Shown here in pieces: positions 14,664 to 21,458 of a stretch of DNA of 25,936 nucleotides (position 1 is its first letter; each line of letters begins with the position of its first letter). The position numbers were made by a program, and so were the translations under genes. This DNA is from a virus. The stretch covers positions 1 through 25,936 of IMG/VR virus record IMGVR_UViG_3300026094_000034. One strand, written 5' to 3'. Under the pieces are notes generated by a model. That model saw nothing but the letters and a program-made list of their open reading frames with translations, was not told the DNA's origin and searched no databases.

Positions 14664-15111
14664 TAGAATCACTATTATCAATAACAACAACGGAACCGCT
14701 GATGTTATGTTTAACGGAGAAAACGTTGAACATGTTCCTACAACGAATCTTGATTCTAACATACATGCGGTCCAGTGGTATGGTGATTATGGAGAAATTG
14801 AGTACTCTGATCACAACGAAGAGATCACTGATTTTTCAGTGTTTGATGCGGTTATGACAGATCGTCAAACGGAAATCGATCGCATTACACAGGAAGCTCT
14901 TGATAATGAACCGACCGAAGAAGAAAAGGATAGATTAACTAGGGACGTTCTTCTCGAAGAAACTGACTGGATTGTGGTTAAGTATCTTGACATCGGTGAT
15001 CCTGTTCCACTTGAGTGGGCAGATTATCGTCAAGCACTTCGTGACGTTACTTCGCAAAGTGGATTTCCCGGTAACGTAGACTGGCCAGAGAAACCTACTA
15101 CGTCCCCATAA
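14656..15111 (+). CDS. Tail-fibre assembly chaperone-like protein (Phage_tail_APC-type C-terminus)
   Basis: This 151-residue protein overlaps the upstream gene by eight bases. The N-terminal half is acidic and contains a small beta region ('HAVQWYGDYGEIEY'). Residues ~95-147 match the phage tail assembly chaperone pattern: 'RDVLLEETDWIVVKYLDIG', then 'EWADYRQALRDVTSQSGFP' and 'VDWPEKP'. The same ending (YRQALRD...FP...WP) is found in many fibre-assembly and DUF4376-like proteins encoded directly after fibre genes. Such proteins assist folding or attachment of the distal fibre and may or may not remain in the virion. It is the last gene of the adsorption module before the accessory block. Family recognition is by pattern. 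Confidence 0.78.
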   Translation: MSDRITIINNNNGTADVMFNGENVEHVPTTNLDSNIHAVQWYGDYGEIEYSDHNEEITDFSVFDAVMTDRQTEIDRITQEALDNEPTEEEKDRLTRDVLLEETDWIVVKYLDIGDPVPLEWADYRQALRDVTSQSGFPGNVDWPEKPTTSP

Positions 15112-15125
15112 AAAAATACTACATT

Positions 15126-15809
15126 ATGATTACATTTTCTATTGATGATTCACTGCTTGATGTATTTCCTGAGCCAAAGCGTTCAGGTAAATATATGCCG
15201 CAGTATTACAAAAATCTTGCTTCTCAGTCAGATAACAATCCTCAGAGTGGAACAGCCAAACGATGCGTTCCATTTATGGAGACAGTTACTGCTGGGTATA
15301 TCATACCTTTATGGTCAGATGTTTTTATCGTGGCTCAAAATGGTGAAATAGAACTTACCTTTCCTGATAATTTGCCCGTGAATCAAAGCCTTGGTTACCA
15401 TGGTTATCATCAACTCAAAGATCATCCGGCAAGTCATATGTCATATGGTAAAAATCTTATGAAGTTTATTAATCCATGGATCATTGAGACTCCTCCGGGC
15501 GTATCATGTCTTTTTACAACACCCATGAATCACTTTGAGACTCGTTTTAAATTAATTGATGGTATCGTTGATACTGATACATACTATAACCAAGTTAACT
15601 TTCCGTTTGTTTGGACAGGCGGTGACGGAGAGTTCTTTATTGAAAAGGGGACGCCTCTTGTTCAAGTGTTTCCATTTGTAAGATATGACTTTAATAAATA
15701 TCAAATAAAGAGCATCGACCATAAGACTCAAAACAAGACTGTGTCAATCCTCGGTACTGCTCTTCGTCATGGTTATCGGAAGTATTTCTGGCACAAACGT
15801 AAGAAATAA
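15126..15809 (+). CDS. Conserved phage protein of unknown function (DUF6065-like), copy 1
   Basis: This 227-residue protein belongs to a family often seen in marine phages, which I would provisionally place with DUF6065. Visible landmarks are 'KYMPQYYKNL' near the N-terminus, 'KRCVPFMETVTAGYIIPLW' around residues 45-63, 'FINPWIIETPPGVS' in the middle and 'IEKGTPLVQVFPFVRYD' towards the end, with a basic C-terminal tail (KYFWHKRKK). The beta-rich central part and the 'P-x-G' turns suggest a jelly-roll-like fold, but no catalytic motif can be named. The next gene is its diverged paralogue. The protein starts 14 bases after the fibre chaperone gene and opens the accessory block. Function unknown. 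Confidence 0.7.
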   Translation: MITFSIDDSLLDVFPEPKRSGKYMPQYYKNLASQSDNNPQSGTAKRCVPFMETVTAGYIIPLWSDVFIVAQNGEIELTFPDNLPVNQSLGYHGYHQLKDHPASHMSYGKNLMKFINPWIIETPPGVSCLFTTPMNHFETRFKLIDGIVDTDTYYNQVNFPFVWTGGDGEFFIEKGTPLVQVFPFVRYDFNKYQIKSIDHKTQNKTVSILGTALRHGYRKYFWHKRKK

Positions 15810-15819
15810 TTTCTAACCG

Positions 15820-15848
15820 TTTACAGATACTTTATAATGTGGTATAAT
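15820..15848 (+). promoter_or_regulatory. Host-type sigma70 promoter (TTTACA-N17-TATAAT)
   Basis: TTTACA (15820-15825) and TATAAT (15843-15848) are separated by exactly 17 bases. The -10 is perfect and the -35 matches five of six positions. A second TATAAT lies at 15833-15838 but has no spaced -35. Transcription would start near 15855, essentially at the ATG at 15857, so the transcript would be leaderless or nearly so. It would allow early, host-polymerase-driven expression of the accessory block. Confidence 0.65.
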
Positions 15849-15856
15849 GTATTATT

Positions 15857-16588
15857 ATGTTTTCAATATTTTCTAAACGTAAAAGTTTTGTAGTCGACTT
15901 TATAACAACCGACTATAAGGCATATGAATACTTTCCTATCGATAAGTCTAATAAGTTTATCCCACAATGGTGGAAAGATATAACTCAGGAATACAAAGAC
16001 GATAATTTTAAGACTAAAGCAAACCGACTTAATACTCTTAAAAGATGCCCCGGATTCATCGACGTATTCAAATATAGTTACACGCTTCCTTTATGGACCG
16101 ATTGCGAAATCATCGTTGATGAAAGAATTAACGATCATGGATACTCTGCTACTAGTGCAGACAATTCAGAAATTACTTCGCATCCTTCGTACGAGGCGGG
16201 TAATTTTATGCCGTCAAACTCACTGATTCATTTTAAATTCCAAAGTCCTTGGATTGGTTATTCCTCAAAGAAAACAGATTTACTTTGGAATTGGTCTCCT
16301 GCAGTATGGAATAACCCTAATTTATTAAACAAACTTATAATACCTACTGCCTTTCGTAATTTCAGAGGAGGCACAACCACGAATATACATACCTTTATGA
16401 GTTCAGCTGAAAGTCAAGTGTTGAATCTTGATGCGGGTGTGCCCATGATTCACATGATTCCAATGTCGGATAAAAAAATAGAAGTTAAATGCCATTACGA
16501 TCCTGATTGGTTCAAAAAAGTAGCCTCTACCACATCTATTAATTTTTCAAATAACAGTATGTATTATACGAGAAAGAAACATATGTAG
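15857..16588 (+). CDS. Conserved phage protein of unknown function (DUF6065-like), copy 2
   Basis: This 243-residue protein is a diverged paralogue of the upstream gene product. The blocks align in order: 'KFIPQWWKDI', 'LKRCPGFIDVFKYSYTLPLW', 'SLIHFKFQSPWIG', 'LDAGVPMIHMIPM'. It carries an extra basic N-terminus (MFSIFSKRK) before the alignable part. No other ATG precedes the first conserved block, so this start is kept although no Shine-Dalgarno sequence is visible. A strong sigma70-type promoter ends about eight bases before the ATG. Tandem duplication followed by divergence is likely. The function is unknown; the cluster context points to sugar or surface modification, but nothing in the sequence itself shows that. 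Confidence 0.68.
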   Translation: MFSIFSKRKSFVVDFITTDYKAYEYFPIDKSNKFIPQWWKDITQEYKDDNFKTKANRLNTLKRCPGFIDVFKYSYTLPLWTDCEIIVDERINDHGYSATSADNSEITSHPSYEAGNFMPSNSLIHFKFQSPWIGYSSKKTDLLWNWSPAVWNNPNLLNKLIIPTAFRNFRGGTTTNIHTFMSSAESQVLNLDAGVPMIHMIPMSDKKIEVKCHYDPDWFKKVASTTSINFSNNSMYYTRKKHM

Positions 16589-16633
16589 TGTAATAACTAT
16601 AGATCGTTTCACACATGAACACCAATATATTTT

Positions 16634-16637
16634 GAGG
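16634..16637 (+). promoter_or_regulatory. Shine-Dalgarno sequence deciding the next start
   Basis: GAGG lies six bases before the ATG at 16644. It supports that ATG over the in-frame TTG at 16632, which would overlap the ribosome-binding site itself. Confidence 0.6.
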
Positions 16638-16643
16638 CAAATA

Positions 16644-17243
16644 ATGATTGATAATTCTTTACACGTTCCAATTCTGCATCGTTATTTTTTTAACGAAGAG
16701 GACAACAGTTACATAAACGTTTTAAATAAAGAAATTGACCGTCTTATGGATTTGAATGGGGACTGTTGGGGCCGTCTTGATACAGAAAATGATACTTGGT
16801 CGTCCTACCCTATTAACAAAGATATACTTTTTAATAATCCAGTTTTTGATGATGCATCTAATGGTGTGAAAGATATCATTAATCAGTATGCTATGAGCGT
16901 ACGAGCTGATACGCAACGCCATCAGATTCACATGATAGATTCATCAATATACGTATGTGGTTCAAACCCGAAGAAACAATATACCTTCGACGATTCACAA
17001 CATTTTGTTGGTTACATATTTCTTAAAGCTGAAGAACAAAGTGGTAACCTTATTATTCGCAATCCTGTTGCACCAAAGAGACGATTGCATCATAACGGCG
17101 ACAGCCCTCTTCGTGAATACTTTATTAAACAAGTTAACACTGGTGACATTGTGATTTTACCTTCACACATCGAGCATAAAATGACCGATTTTTCTGAGAA
17201 CTCTGAACTCAGGTTTGTTAAGTTTGGTATCACAGTTGCCTAA
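16644..17243 (+). CDS. Putative 2-oxoglutarate/Fe(II) oxygenase-like (double-stranded beta-helix) protein
   Basis: This protein has 199 residues from the ATG at 16644. The C-terminal half resembles the phage and marine bacterial oxygenase family (TIGR02466-like): 'HFVGYIFLKAEEQSGNLIIR', then 'TGDIVILPSHIEHKM' with the expected distal His, and a closing 'LRFVKFGI' strand carrying the Arg that normally binds 2-oxoglutarate. The first iron-binding His-x-Asp is unclear (the local sequence is 'YTFDDSQH'), so the protein may be diverged or inactive. If active it would hydroxylate an unknown substrate. It is followed after one base by the aminotransferase gene. A simple cupin without oxygenase activity is the main alternative. 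Confidence 0.6.
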   Translation: MIDNSLHVPILHRYFFNEEDNSYINVLNKEIDRLMDLNGDCWGRLDTENDTWSSYPINKDILFNNPVFDDASNGVKDIINQYAMSVRADTQRHQIHMIDSSIYVCGSNPKKQYTFDDSQHFVGYIFLKAEEQSGNLIIRNPVAPKRRLHHNGDSPLREYFIKQVNTGDIVILPSHIEHKMTDFSENSELRFVKFGITVA

Positions 17244-17244
17244 C

Positions 17245-17847
17245 ATGGCAACTTTTGATACTGTTAAAGAGTTCGAAAAAACAATCTCCAATTACTTTGG
17301 TTCAAAGTATGGAGTTGCGACTGACTCGTGTACTCATGCGATTGAACTATCTCTTCGATACGACAATGTAAAGACAACTACTTGTCCATCGCATACGTAT
17401 CTATCGATTCCAATGACTCTTTCTAAACTCGATATAGACTGGTCTTTTAATAATGATCATTGGAATTCGTATTATTATCTAGAGAATACCAGAATAATTG
17501 ATGCGGCTGTTCTTTGGAAAAACAACTCCTATATTCCTGAGTCTCTGATGTGTCTTAGTTTTCAGTTTAAAAAACATCTTTCTATTGGTAGAGCAGGAAT
17601 GATTCTTACTGATGATAGCAATGCGTATAAAGCATTAAAATCGATGAGTTATGATGGAAGAGATAACGACTTAGCATGGGCAGAACAGGATATTACTCAG
17701 ATCGGATACCACTACTACATGACACCTGAGTCTGCAGAGTATGGTCTATCTAAGTTTCATGCAGTAAAAGATACTGCACCAAGAGAATGGTCGTATCAAG
17801 ACTATCCGAATTTATCTCATCTTAGGGTATTTAAGAATGGATCTTGA
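17245..17847 (+). CDS. Compact DegT/DnrJ/EryC1/StrS-family aminotransferase
   Basis: This protein has 200 residues from the ATG at 17245, which begins one base after the preceding stop. An in-frame TTG at 17215 would overlap the upstream gene and is rejected. The family makes amino sugars by PLP-dependent transamination of keto-sugars. Visible landmarks are 'YFGSKYGVATDSCTHAIELS' (phosphate-binding region), 'PSHTYLSIPMTLSKL', 'IIDAAV' with the pyridine-binding Asp86, 'SFQFKKHLSIGRAGMILTDD' with the PLP-lysine expected at Lys110 (Lys109 adjacent), and 'GYHYYMTPESAEYGLSK'. Usual length is about 370. Here the stretch between the substrate strand and the Asp is shortened to roughly 30 residues and the whole C-terminal domain is absent. 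The core residues survive, so a compact active enzyme is plausible but a subunit or degenerate form cannot be excluded. Confidence 0.8.
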   Translation: MATFDTVKEFEKTISNYFGSKYGVATDSCTHAIELSLRYDNVKTTTCPSHTYLSIPMTLSKLDIDWSFNNDHWNSYYYLENTRIIDAAVLWKNNSYIPESLMCLSFQFKKHLSIGRAGMILTDDSNAYKALKSMSYDGRDNDLAWAEQDITQIGYHYYMTPESAEYGLSKFHAVKDTAPREWSYQDYPNLSHLRVFKNGS

Positions 17848-18676
17848 GAATAAGTTGATTGGATTCCCTCATGTGTATTATTTTAACATGGACCAAGAAA
17901 TCGATAGACGTGTATACATGGAGAAACAATTTGATACGTATGGTATAGAATACACAAGAGTTTCTAGTAATCGTTTTGACGCAGAGAAACAACACGAATG
18001 GTCAAACGTATTACATGATGAAAATATTTTAAACCAAAAACTAGAAGGAATGGGTGCAAGACTGGTAGCAAACTTTGTAAGTCACATAACTTTTCTAAAA
18101 GAGTGGTACGATAATACGTGTGATAGTACCGTTGTTCTAATGGAAGATGACTATGATCTTTCTTTGATAGACTACTGGCATTTTGACTGGAAGTACTTTA
18201 TGTCAAGAATCCCATTTGACTGGGACACTGTTCAGTTGGGATACGAACATTTTGAAAAGGTGCAATTCTTTTTAAGTCATAAGGACTATAGATCTTTTAA
18301 CTTTGGTCCCACATTAATTAATAGAAATCACGTAAAAAAGATACTTGATCTTTTCACCGTTGACGGAAAAATTAAGTTACGTAATAATCGTGCCTATGGA
18401 ATGGATGATGATCTAACATCAGTTGATTACTCAATTAATCATGTTGGTAAGAACTACACAGTGCCTCTTATTACAACGAACACTGATTTTTTTCAAGACG
18501 ATAATTCAACTGATGTGTTTAGAAGACATCATGTGAACCAATACATATATCACTACTGGTGGAAGAATAAGAGAGACAATTTTAGTCTCGATGATTTTTT
18601 CACAATGAATAAACCAAATGATAATGAAATGACGGAGTACCTACTGAATCATGCTTCACGAGCGTTTAGCTTCTAA
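17837..18676 (+). CDS. Glycosyltransferase family 25-like protein
   Basis: This 279-residue protein overlaps the aminotransferase gene by 11 bases. The opening 'VYYFNMDQEIDRRVYMEKQF' followed by 'YGIEYTRVSS' is the GT25 signature (an N-strand, then 'R-x-x-x-x-x-x-Q/L...G'). 'FVSHITFLKEWYDN' and 'VVLMEDDYDLS' (Glu103-Asp104-Asp105) match the conserved helix and the acidic metal/sugar-nucleotide motif. GT25 enzymes add galactose or related sugars to lipopolysaccharide or protein in many bacteria. The C-terminal half is AT-rich in codon use and has the typical 'FGPTLINRNHVKKIL' strand-helix. The donor and acceptor cannot be read from the sequence. The overlap with the aminotransferase suggests they serve one pathway. 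Confidence 0.78.
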   Translation: MDLENKLIGFPHVYYFNMDQEIDRRVYMEKQFDTYGIEYTRVSSNRFDAEKQHEWSNVLHDENILNQKLEGMGARLVANFVSHITFLKEWYDNTCDSTVVLMEDDYDLSLIDYWHFDWKYFMSRIPFDWDTVQLGYEHFEKVQFFLSHKDYRSFNFGPTLINRNHVKKILDLFTVDGKIKLRNNRAYGMDDDLTSVDYSINHVGKNYTVPLITTNTDFFQDDNSTDVFRRHHVNQYIYHYWWKNKRDNFSLDDFFTMNKPNDNEMTEYLLNHASRAFSF

Positions 18677-19646
18677 TGAATGGGACACATTAAAATCAGT
18701 CATCGTTGGTGACGCCACCGGTGCACGTATACCACAACTAGACAAAAGTCTTCGAACCGTTAATTACGCCGACATTCAAGATCATACAATTATTGTGACC
18801 GGTGCGTATCCTACTGAGGTGACCGACCAAGCGAATGAAGACCTTGAGTTATTCTCTGATATACTAAAGGGTGAAGGCATACGGGTACTTCGTCCTACAG
18901 AAAGTGCAGATCCTCAGTACTATAACTATTGTCCTCGTGACGGTGTACTTATTTATGATGATGTTGTAATTTCTACACCTCAACCGCTTCGTGCGCGTAG
19001 AGATGAAGAAAGATTCATCGAACAACACTTTGAGAATCTACCCGCAAGGTACATTAAGACGAATCCTGTTTTGTCCGATGAATTGTATAACGAAGACTGT
19101 ATCGGCGATCCAGACACTCTTGCACTTACAGAAATTGAACCGTGTTTTGATGCGGCGAATGTTCTTAGATCAAACGATGATCTGTTCTATCTCGTAAGTA
19201 ATTCTGGTAATAAATCTGGGGCTGAGTATCTACAGGATATTGTCGGATCTGAAAAGAGAGTATGGACCATTGAGGGTGTGTATAGTTATATGCATCTTGA
19301 TAGTACTATTGCTCTATTGAGAGAAGGGTTAATGTTACTTAACCCTGATCGTATAAAATCTAAGGACCAACTGCCTAAACCTCTTCAGTCATGGGATGCA
19401 ATATGGTGCCCTGAACCTGTCGACATTGGACACTATCCCGGTTACAACAATGCTAGTAAATGGGTCAGCATGAATCTTTTTTCTCTTTCGCCGAATCATG
19501 TAGTAGTTGAAGAAAATCAGGACGGATTGCGCAAAGAACTTGAAAGACACGGAATAGAATGTACGATGCTTCCGATGAGACATGCTCGTACACTAGGAGG
19601 TTGTTTTCACTGCGTGACACTCGATCTTATTCGAGAATCTGACTGA
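18651..19646 (+). CDS. Arginine:glycine-amidinotransferase-like enzyme
   Basis: This 331-residue protein overlaps the glycosyltransferase by 26 bases. It closely follows the L-arginine amidinotransferase (AGAT/StrB) pattern: 'EPCFDAANVLRSNDDLF' with Asp167, 'VSNSGNKSGAEYL', 'MHLDST' with His215 and Asp217, 'SKWVSMNLFSLSPNHVVVEE', and 'RHARTLGGCFHCVTLDL' with the catalytic Cys expected at 321. The Asp-His-Cys triad and its spacing (48 and 106 residues) fit human AGAT, which I recall as Asp254-His303-Cys407. Such enzymes move an amidino group from arginine to a primary amine, producing a guanidino compound. The canonical 'GGGFHC' is 'GGCFHC' and the second Asp of 'FDAAD' is Asn here. The acceptor is unknown. 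An amino sugar is suggested by the nearby StrS-type aminotransferase and glycosyltransferases; an arginine deiminase-like hydrolase is the alternative. Confidence 0.88.
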   Translation: MLHERLASNEWDTLKSVIVGDATGARIPQLDKSLRTVNYADIQDHTIIVTGAYPTEVTDQANEDLELFSDILKGEGIRVLRPTESADPQYYNYCPRDGVLIYDDVVISTPQPLRARRDEERFIEQHFENLPARYIKTNPVLSDELYNEDCIGDPDTLALTEIEPCFDAANVLRSNDDLFYLVSNSGNKSGAEYLQDIVGSEKRVWTIEGVYSYMHLDSTIALLREGLMLLNPDRIKSKDQLPKPLQSWDAIWCPEPVDIGHYPGYNNASKWVSMNLFSLSPNHVVVEENQDGLRKELERHGIECTMLPMRHARTLGGCFHCVTLDLIRESD

Positions 19647-19648
19647 TA

Positions 19649-19654
19649 TATAAT
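19649..19654 (+). promoter_or_regulatory. Possible sigma70 -10 box before the dehydrogenase gene
   Basis: TATAAT lies three bases after the amidinotransferase stop and 31 bases before the ATG at 19686, with Shine-Dalgarno AGGA at 19672-19675. No convincing -35 is seen at 16-18 bases upstream, so this is only a candidate. Confidence 0.3.
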
Positions 19655-19685
19655 ACTGTAAGAAAATCTATAGGAATTATTTGTA

Positions 19686-20918
19686 ATGACCAGAGTTGGA
19701 TTTATTGGTCTTGGGAAACTTGGAATGCCATGCGCCGAAGAAATCGGTAAGGTAGGACATGAAGTGAAAGGATACGATATTGTTAATGTCGAATCGGATA
19801 TTGTGTCAGTAAGACCCACGATTAAAGATACGGTCTCCGATTGTGATATTGTGTTCATCGCTGTACCCACACCTCATGATGAAAGATATGATGGTTCCAT
19901 TCCTACTACTGATCTAGATCCTAAGGATTTTGATTACTCGATTGTAAAAGAAACGATCTCAGAAGCAGACCGTTATATGAATGACGATCAACTACTCGTT
20001 CTTATCTCAACTGTTCTGCCTGGCACTACTCGTCGAGAGTTTGTTCCTTTAATTCAAAACACTCGATTTGCGTATAACCCATATCTTATTGCAATGGGAT
20101 CAGTAGCCTGGGATATGGTCAATCCAGAAATGATTATGATTGGAACCGAAGACGGGAGTCTTACGGGCGATGCAAAAGAACTGATCGACTTATACAAAAC
20201 TTTGATTCATAACGATCCAAGATTCGAGGTTGGCACATGGGACGAGTGTGAGTGTATTAAGATCTTTTATAACACATGGATCTCAACTAAGATCTCACTC
20301 GTAAACATGATGCAGGACGTTGCGAATCGAATGGGTAACATTGACGTTGACGTGGTAACTGGTGCGTTGTCAAAATCCAATCTTCGAATCACAGGTCACC
20401 AGTATATGACGGCTGGGATGGGTGACGGTGGTGCATGTCATCCAAGAGATAACATTGCTCTTCGGTATCTTGCACAGGAACTTGATCTGGGATACGATCT
20501 TTTTGACTCGATCATGAACTCAAGAGAGGTTCAGGCAAAGAATCTTGCAAAAGAACTCGTAAAACACGCGAAAGAAAACGACTGTTGGATCTACATTCAT
20601 GGGAAAGCCTATAAACCAAAGGTTCCATACCTTGATGGAAGTTACAGTCTTTTGATCGGTCACTTCTGTCAAGAGATGGGTCATACTCCTATCTACATCG
20701 ATCCCTATACTGGTGATGATTACCAACCTACTGATTCCGGTGTTTTTCTTATGGCTCATTCCGCTGAGATCACATATAATTATACGACAGGAACAACGAA
20801 TCACAAAGACGAGATCTATTGCGATATACCAGAAGGAAGCGTCATCGTTGATCCTTGGAGAAAAATTGAAAGTAATACTAGCGAGGTAATACACTATGGA
20901 AATACTAGAAACCGGTAA
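19686..20918 (+). CDS. UDP-glucose/GDP-mannose-type nucleotide-sugar 6-dehydrogenase-like protein
   Basis: This 410-residue protein has Shine-Dalgarno AGGA 10 bases before the ATG. The N-terminal Rossmann domain has 'VGFIGLGKLGMPCAEEI' (Gly8-x-Gly10-x-x-Gly13) and 'VFIAVPTPH'. The central domain has 'IKIFYNTWISTKISLVNMM', equivalent to the conserved Lys/Asn helix of the family. The catalytic thiol is expected at Cys251 in 'GDGGACHPRDN' (family form G-G-x-C-x-P-K-D; here Arg replaces Lys). The C-terminal nucleotide-sugar domain is recognisable by 'GKAYKPKVPY' and 'HTPIYIDPY'. The family oxidises C6 of a nucleotide sugar to a uronic acid using two NAD+. Substrate (UDP- or GDP-linked) is undetermined. 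Length is normal (~400-450). It overlaps the next gene by 23 bases and probably feeds an activated uronate to the cassette's transferases. Confidence 0.86.
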   Translation: MTRVGFIGLGKLGMPCAEEIGKVGHEVKGYDIVNVESDIVSVRPTIKDTVSDCDIVFIAVPTPHDERYDGSIPTTDLDPKDFDYSIVKETISEADRYMNDDQLLVLISTVLPGTTRREFVPLIQNTRFAYNPYLIAMGSVAWDMVNPEMIMIGTEDGSLTGDAKELIDLYKTLIHNDPRFEVGTWDECECIKIFYNTWISTKISLVNMMQDVANRMGNIDVDVVTGALSKSNLRITGHQYMTAGMGDGGACHPRDNIALRYLAQELDLGYDLFDSIMNSREVQAKNLAKELVKHAKENDCWIYIHGKAYKPKVPYLDGSYSLLIGHFCQEMGHTPIYIDPYTGDDYQPTDSGVFLMAHSAEITYNYTTGTTNHKDEIYCDIPEGSVIVDPWRKIESNTSEVIHYGNTRNR

Positions 20919-21420
20919 CAGATGGTCACGCTTTAAACTTCCCAACGTTTGGTGGTCGAATCACGAGAGACTTTCATATTATAATGAGTCTTTTAATGAT
21001 CCAAAAGCTTTAGAGTGGTGGAGATCACTTGGTTATACGCAGACAAAGTTCACCGGTGACATGTATGACATGAGATCGGAGGAACCTAGTTGGATGAATG
21101 AGTTTCGTGAGTATCTGCCATGGAAACACTTTTCTTGGTGTGTATACAAGATGGTACCGGGATGTGCGCTTCCTAAACACAGTGACCTCTATGCTAGATT
21201 TAGAGAGCTATATGGTATAGAAGATCCGACTAAAATACGAAGAGCCGTTGTGTTTTTAGACGATTGGCAAAGTGGTCATTACTTTGATGTTGATGATAAT
21301 CCGATCTTACAGTGGGAAGCAGGAGAGGGTGTGATCTGGGAGTATGATGTGCCACACTGCGCCGCCAACGTCGGAGTAACGAATCGTTATACACTACAAA
21401 TTACTGGACTAGTTGACTGA
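20896..21420 (+). CDS. 2-oxoglutarate/Fe(II) oxygenase-like protein (aspartyl/asparaginyl hydroxylase type)
   Basis: This 174-residue protein has Shine-Dalgarno GAGG ten bases before the ATG; the start overlaps the dehydrogenase end by 23 bases. The iron- and cosubstrate-binding set is visible: His95-x-Asp97 in 'GCALPKHSDLYAR', distal His154 in 'YDVPHCAANVGVTNRY', and Arg164 nine residues after His154's neighbour, as expected for 2-oxoglutarate binding. The strand 'RRAVVFLDDWQSGHYF' fits the double-stranded beta-helix of the aspartyl/asparaginyl hydroxylase group. Tryptophan-rich N-terminus. Many marine T4-like phages carry such genes near fibres and their substrates are unknown. It could hydroxylate a protein or a small metabolite of the cassette. 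Better conserved than the oxygenase-like protein at 16644-17243. Confidence 0.75.
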   Translation: MEILETGNRWSRFKLPNVWWSNHERLSYYNESFNDPKALEWWRSLGYTQTKFTGDMYDMRSEEPSWMNEFREYLPWKHFSWCVYKMVPGCALPKHSDLYARFRELYGIEDPTKIRRAVVFLDDWQSGHYFDVDDNPILQWEAGEGVIWEYDVPHCAANVGVTNRYTLQITGLVD

Positions 21421-21458
21421 CCAACAACATGTTTCTTTGTATTTAAGAGTTAACTAAA

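Noticed and set aside
15693-15700. AATAAATA as a late promoter for 15857
   Set aside because: Deep inside a coding region and far from the next start, where a better sigma70-type promoter exists; probably chance in AT-rich sequence.
15802-15814. AGAAA/TTTCT hairpin after the first DUF6065-like gene
   Set aside because: Only five A/T-rich pairs with a three-base loop and no T-run; too weak to call a terminator.
16632-16643. TTG start for the oxygenase-like gene
   Set aside because: The TTG overlaps the GAGG ribosome-binding site; the ATG at 16644 has correct spacing.
17215-17244. TTG start for the aminotransferase
   Set aside because: It lies inside the upstream gene and adds ten residues without family similarity; the ATG at 17245 abuts the upstream stop.
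20520-20945. 141-codon open frame on the minus strand opposite the dehydrogenase C-terminus
   Set aside because: Overlaps two well-supported genes completely and shows no domain pattern.
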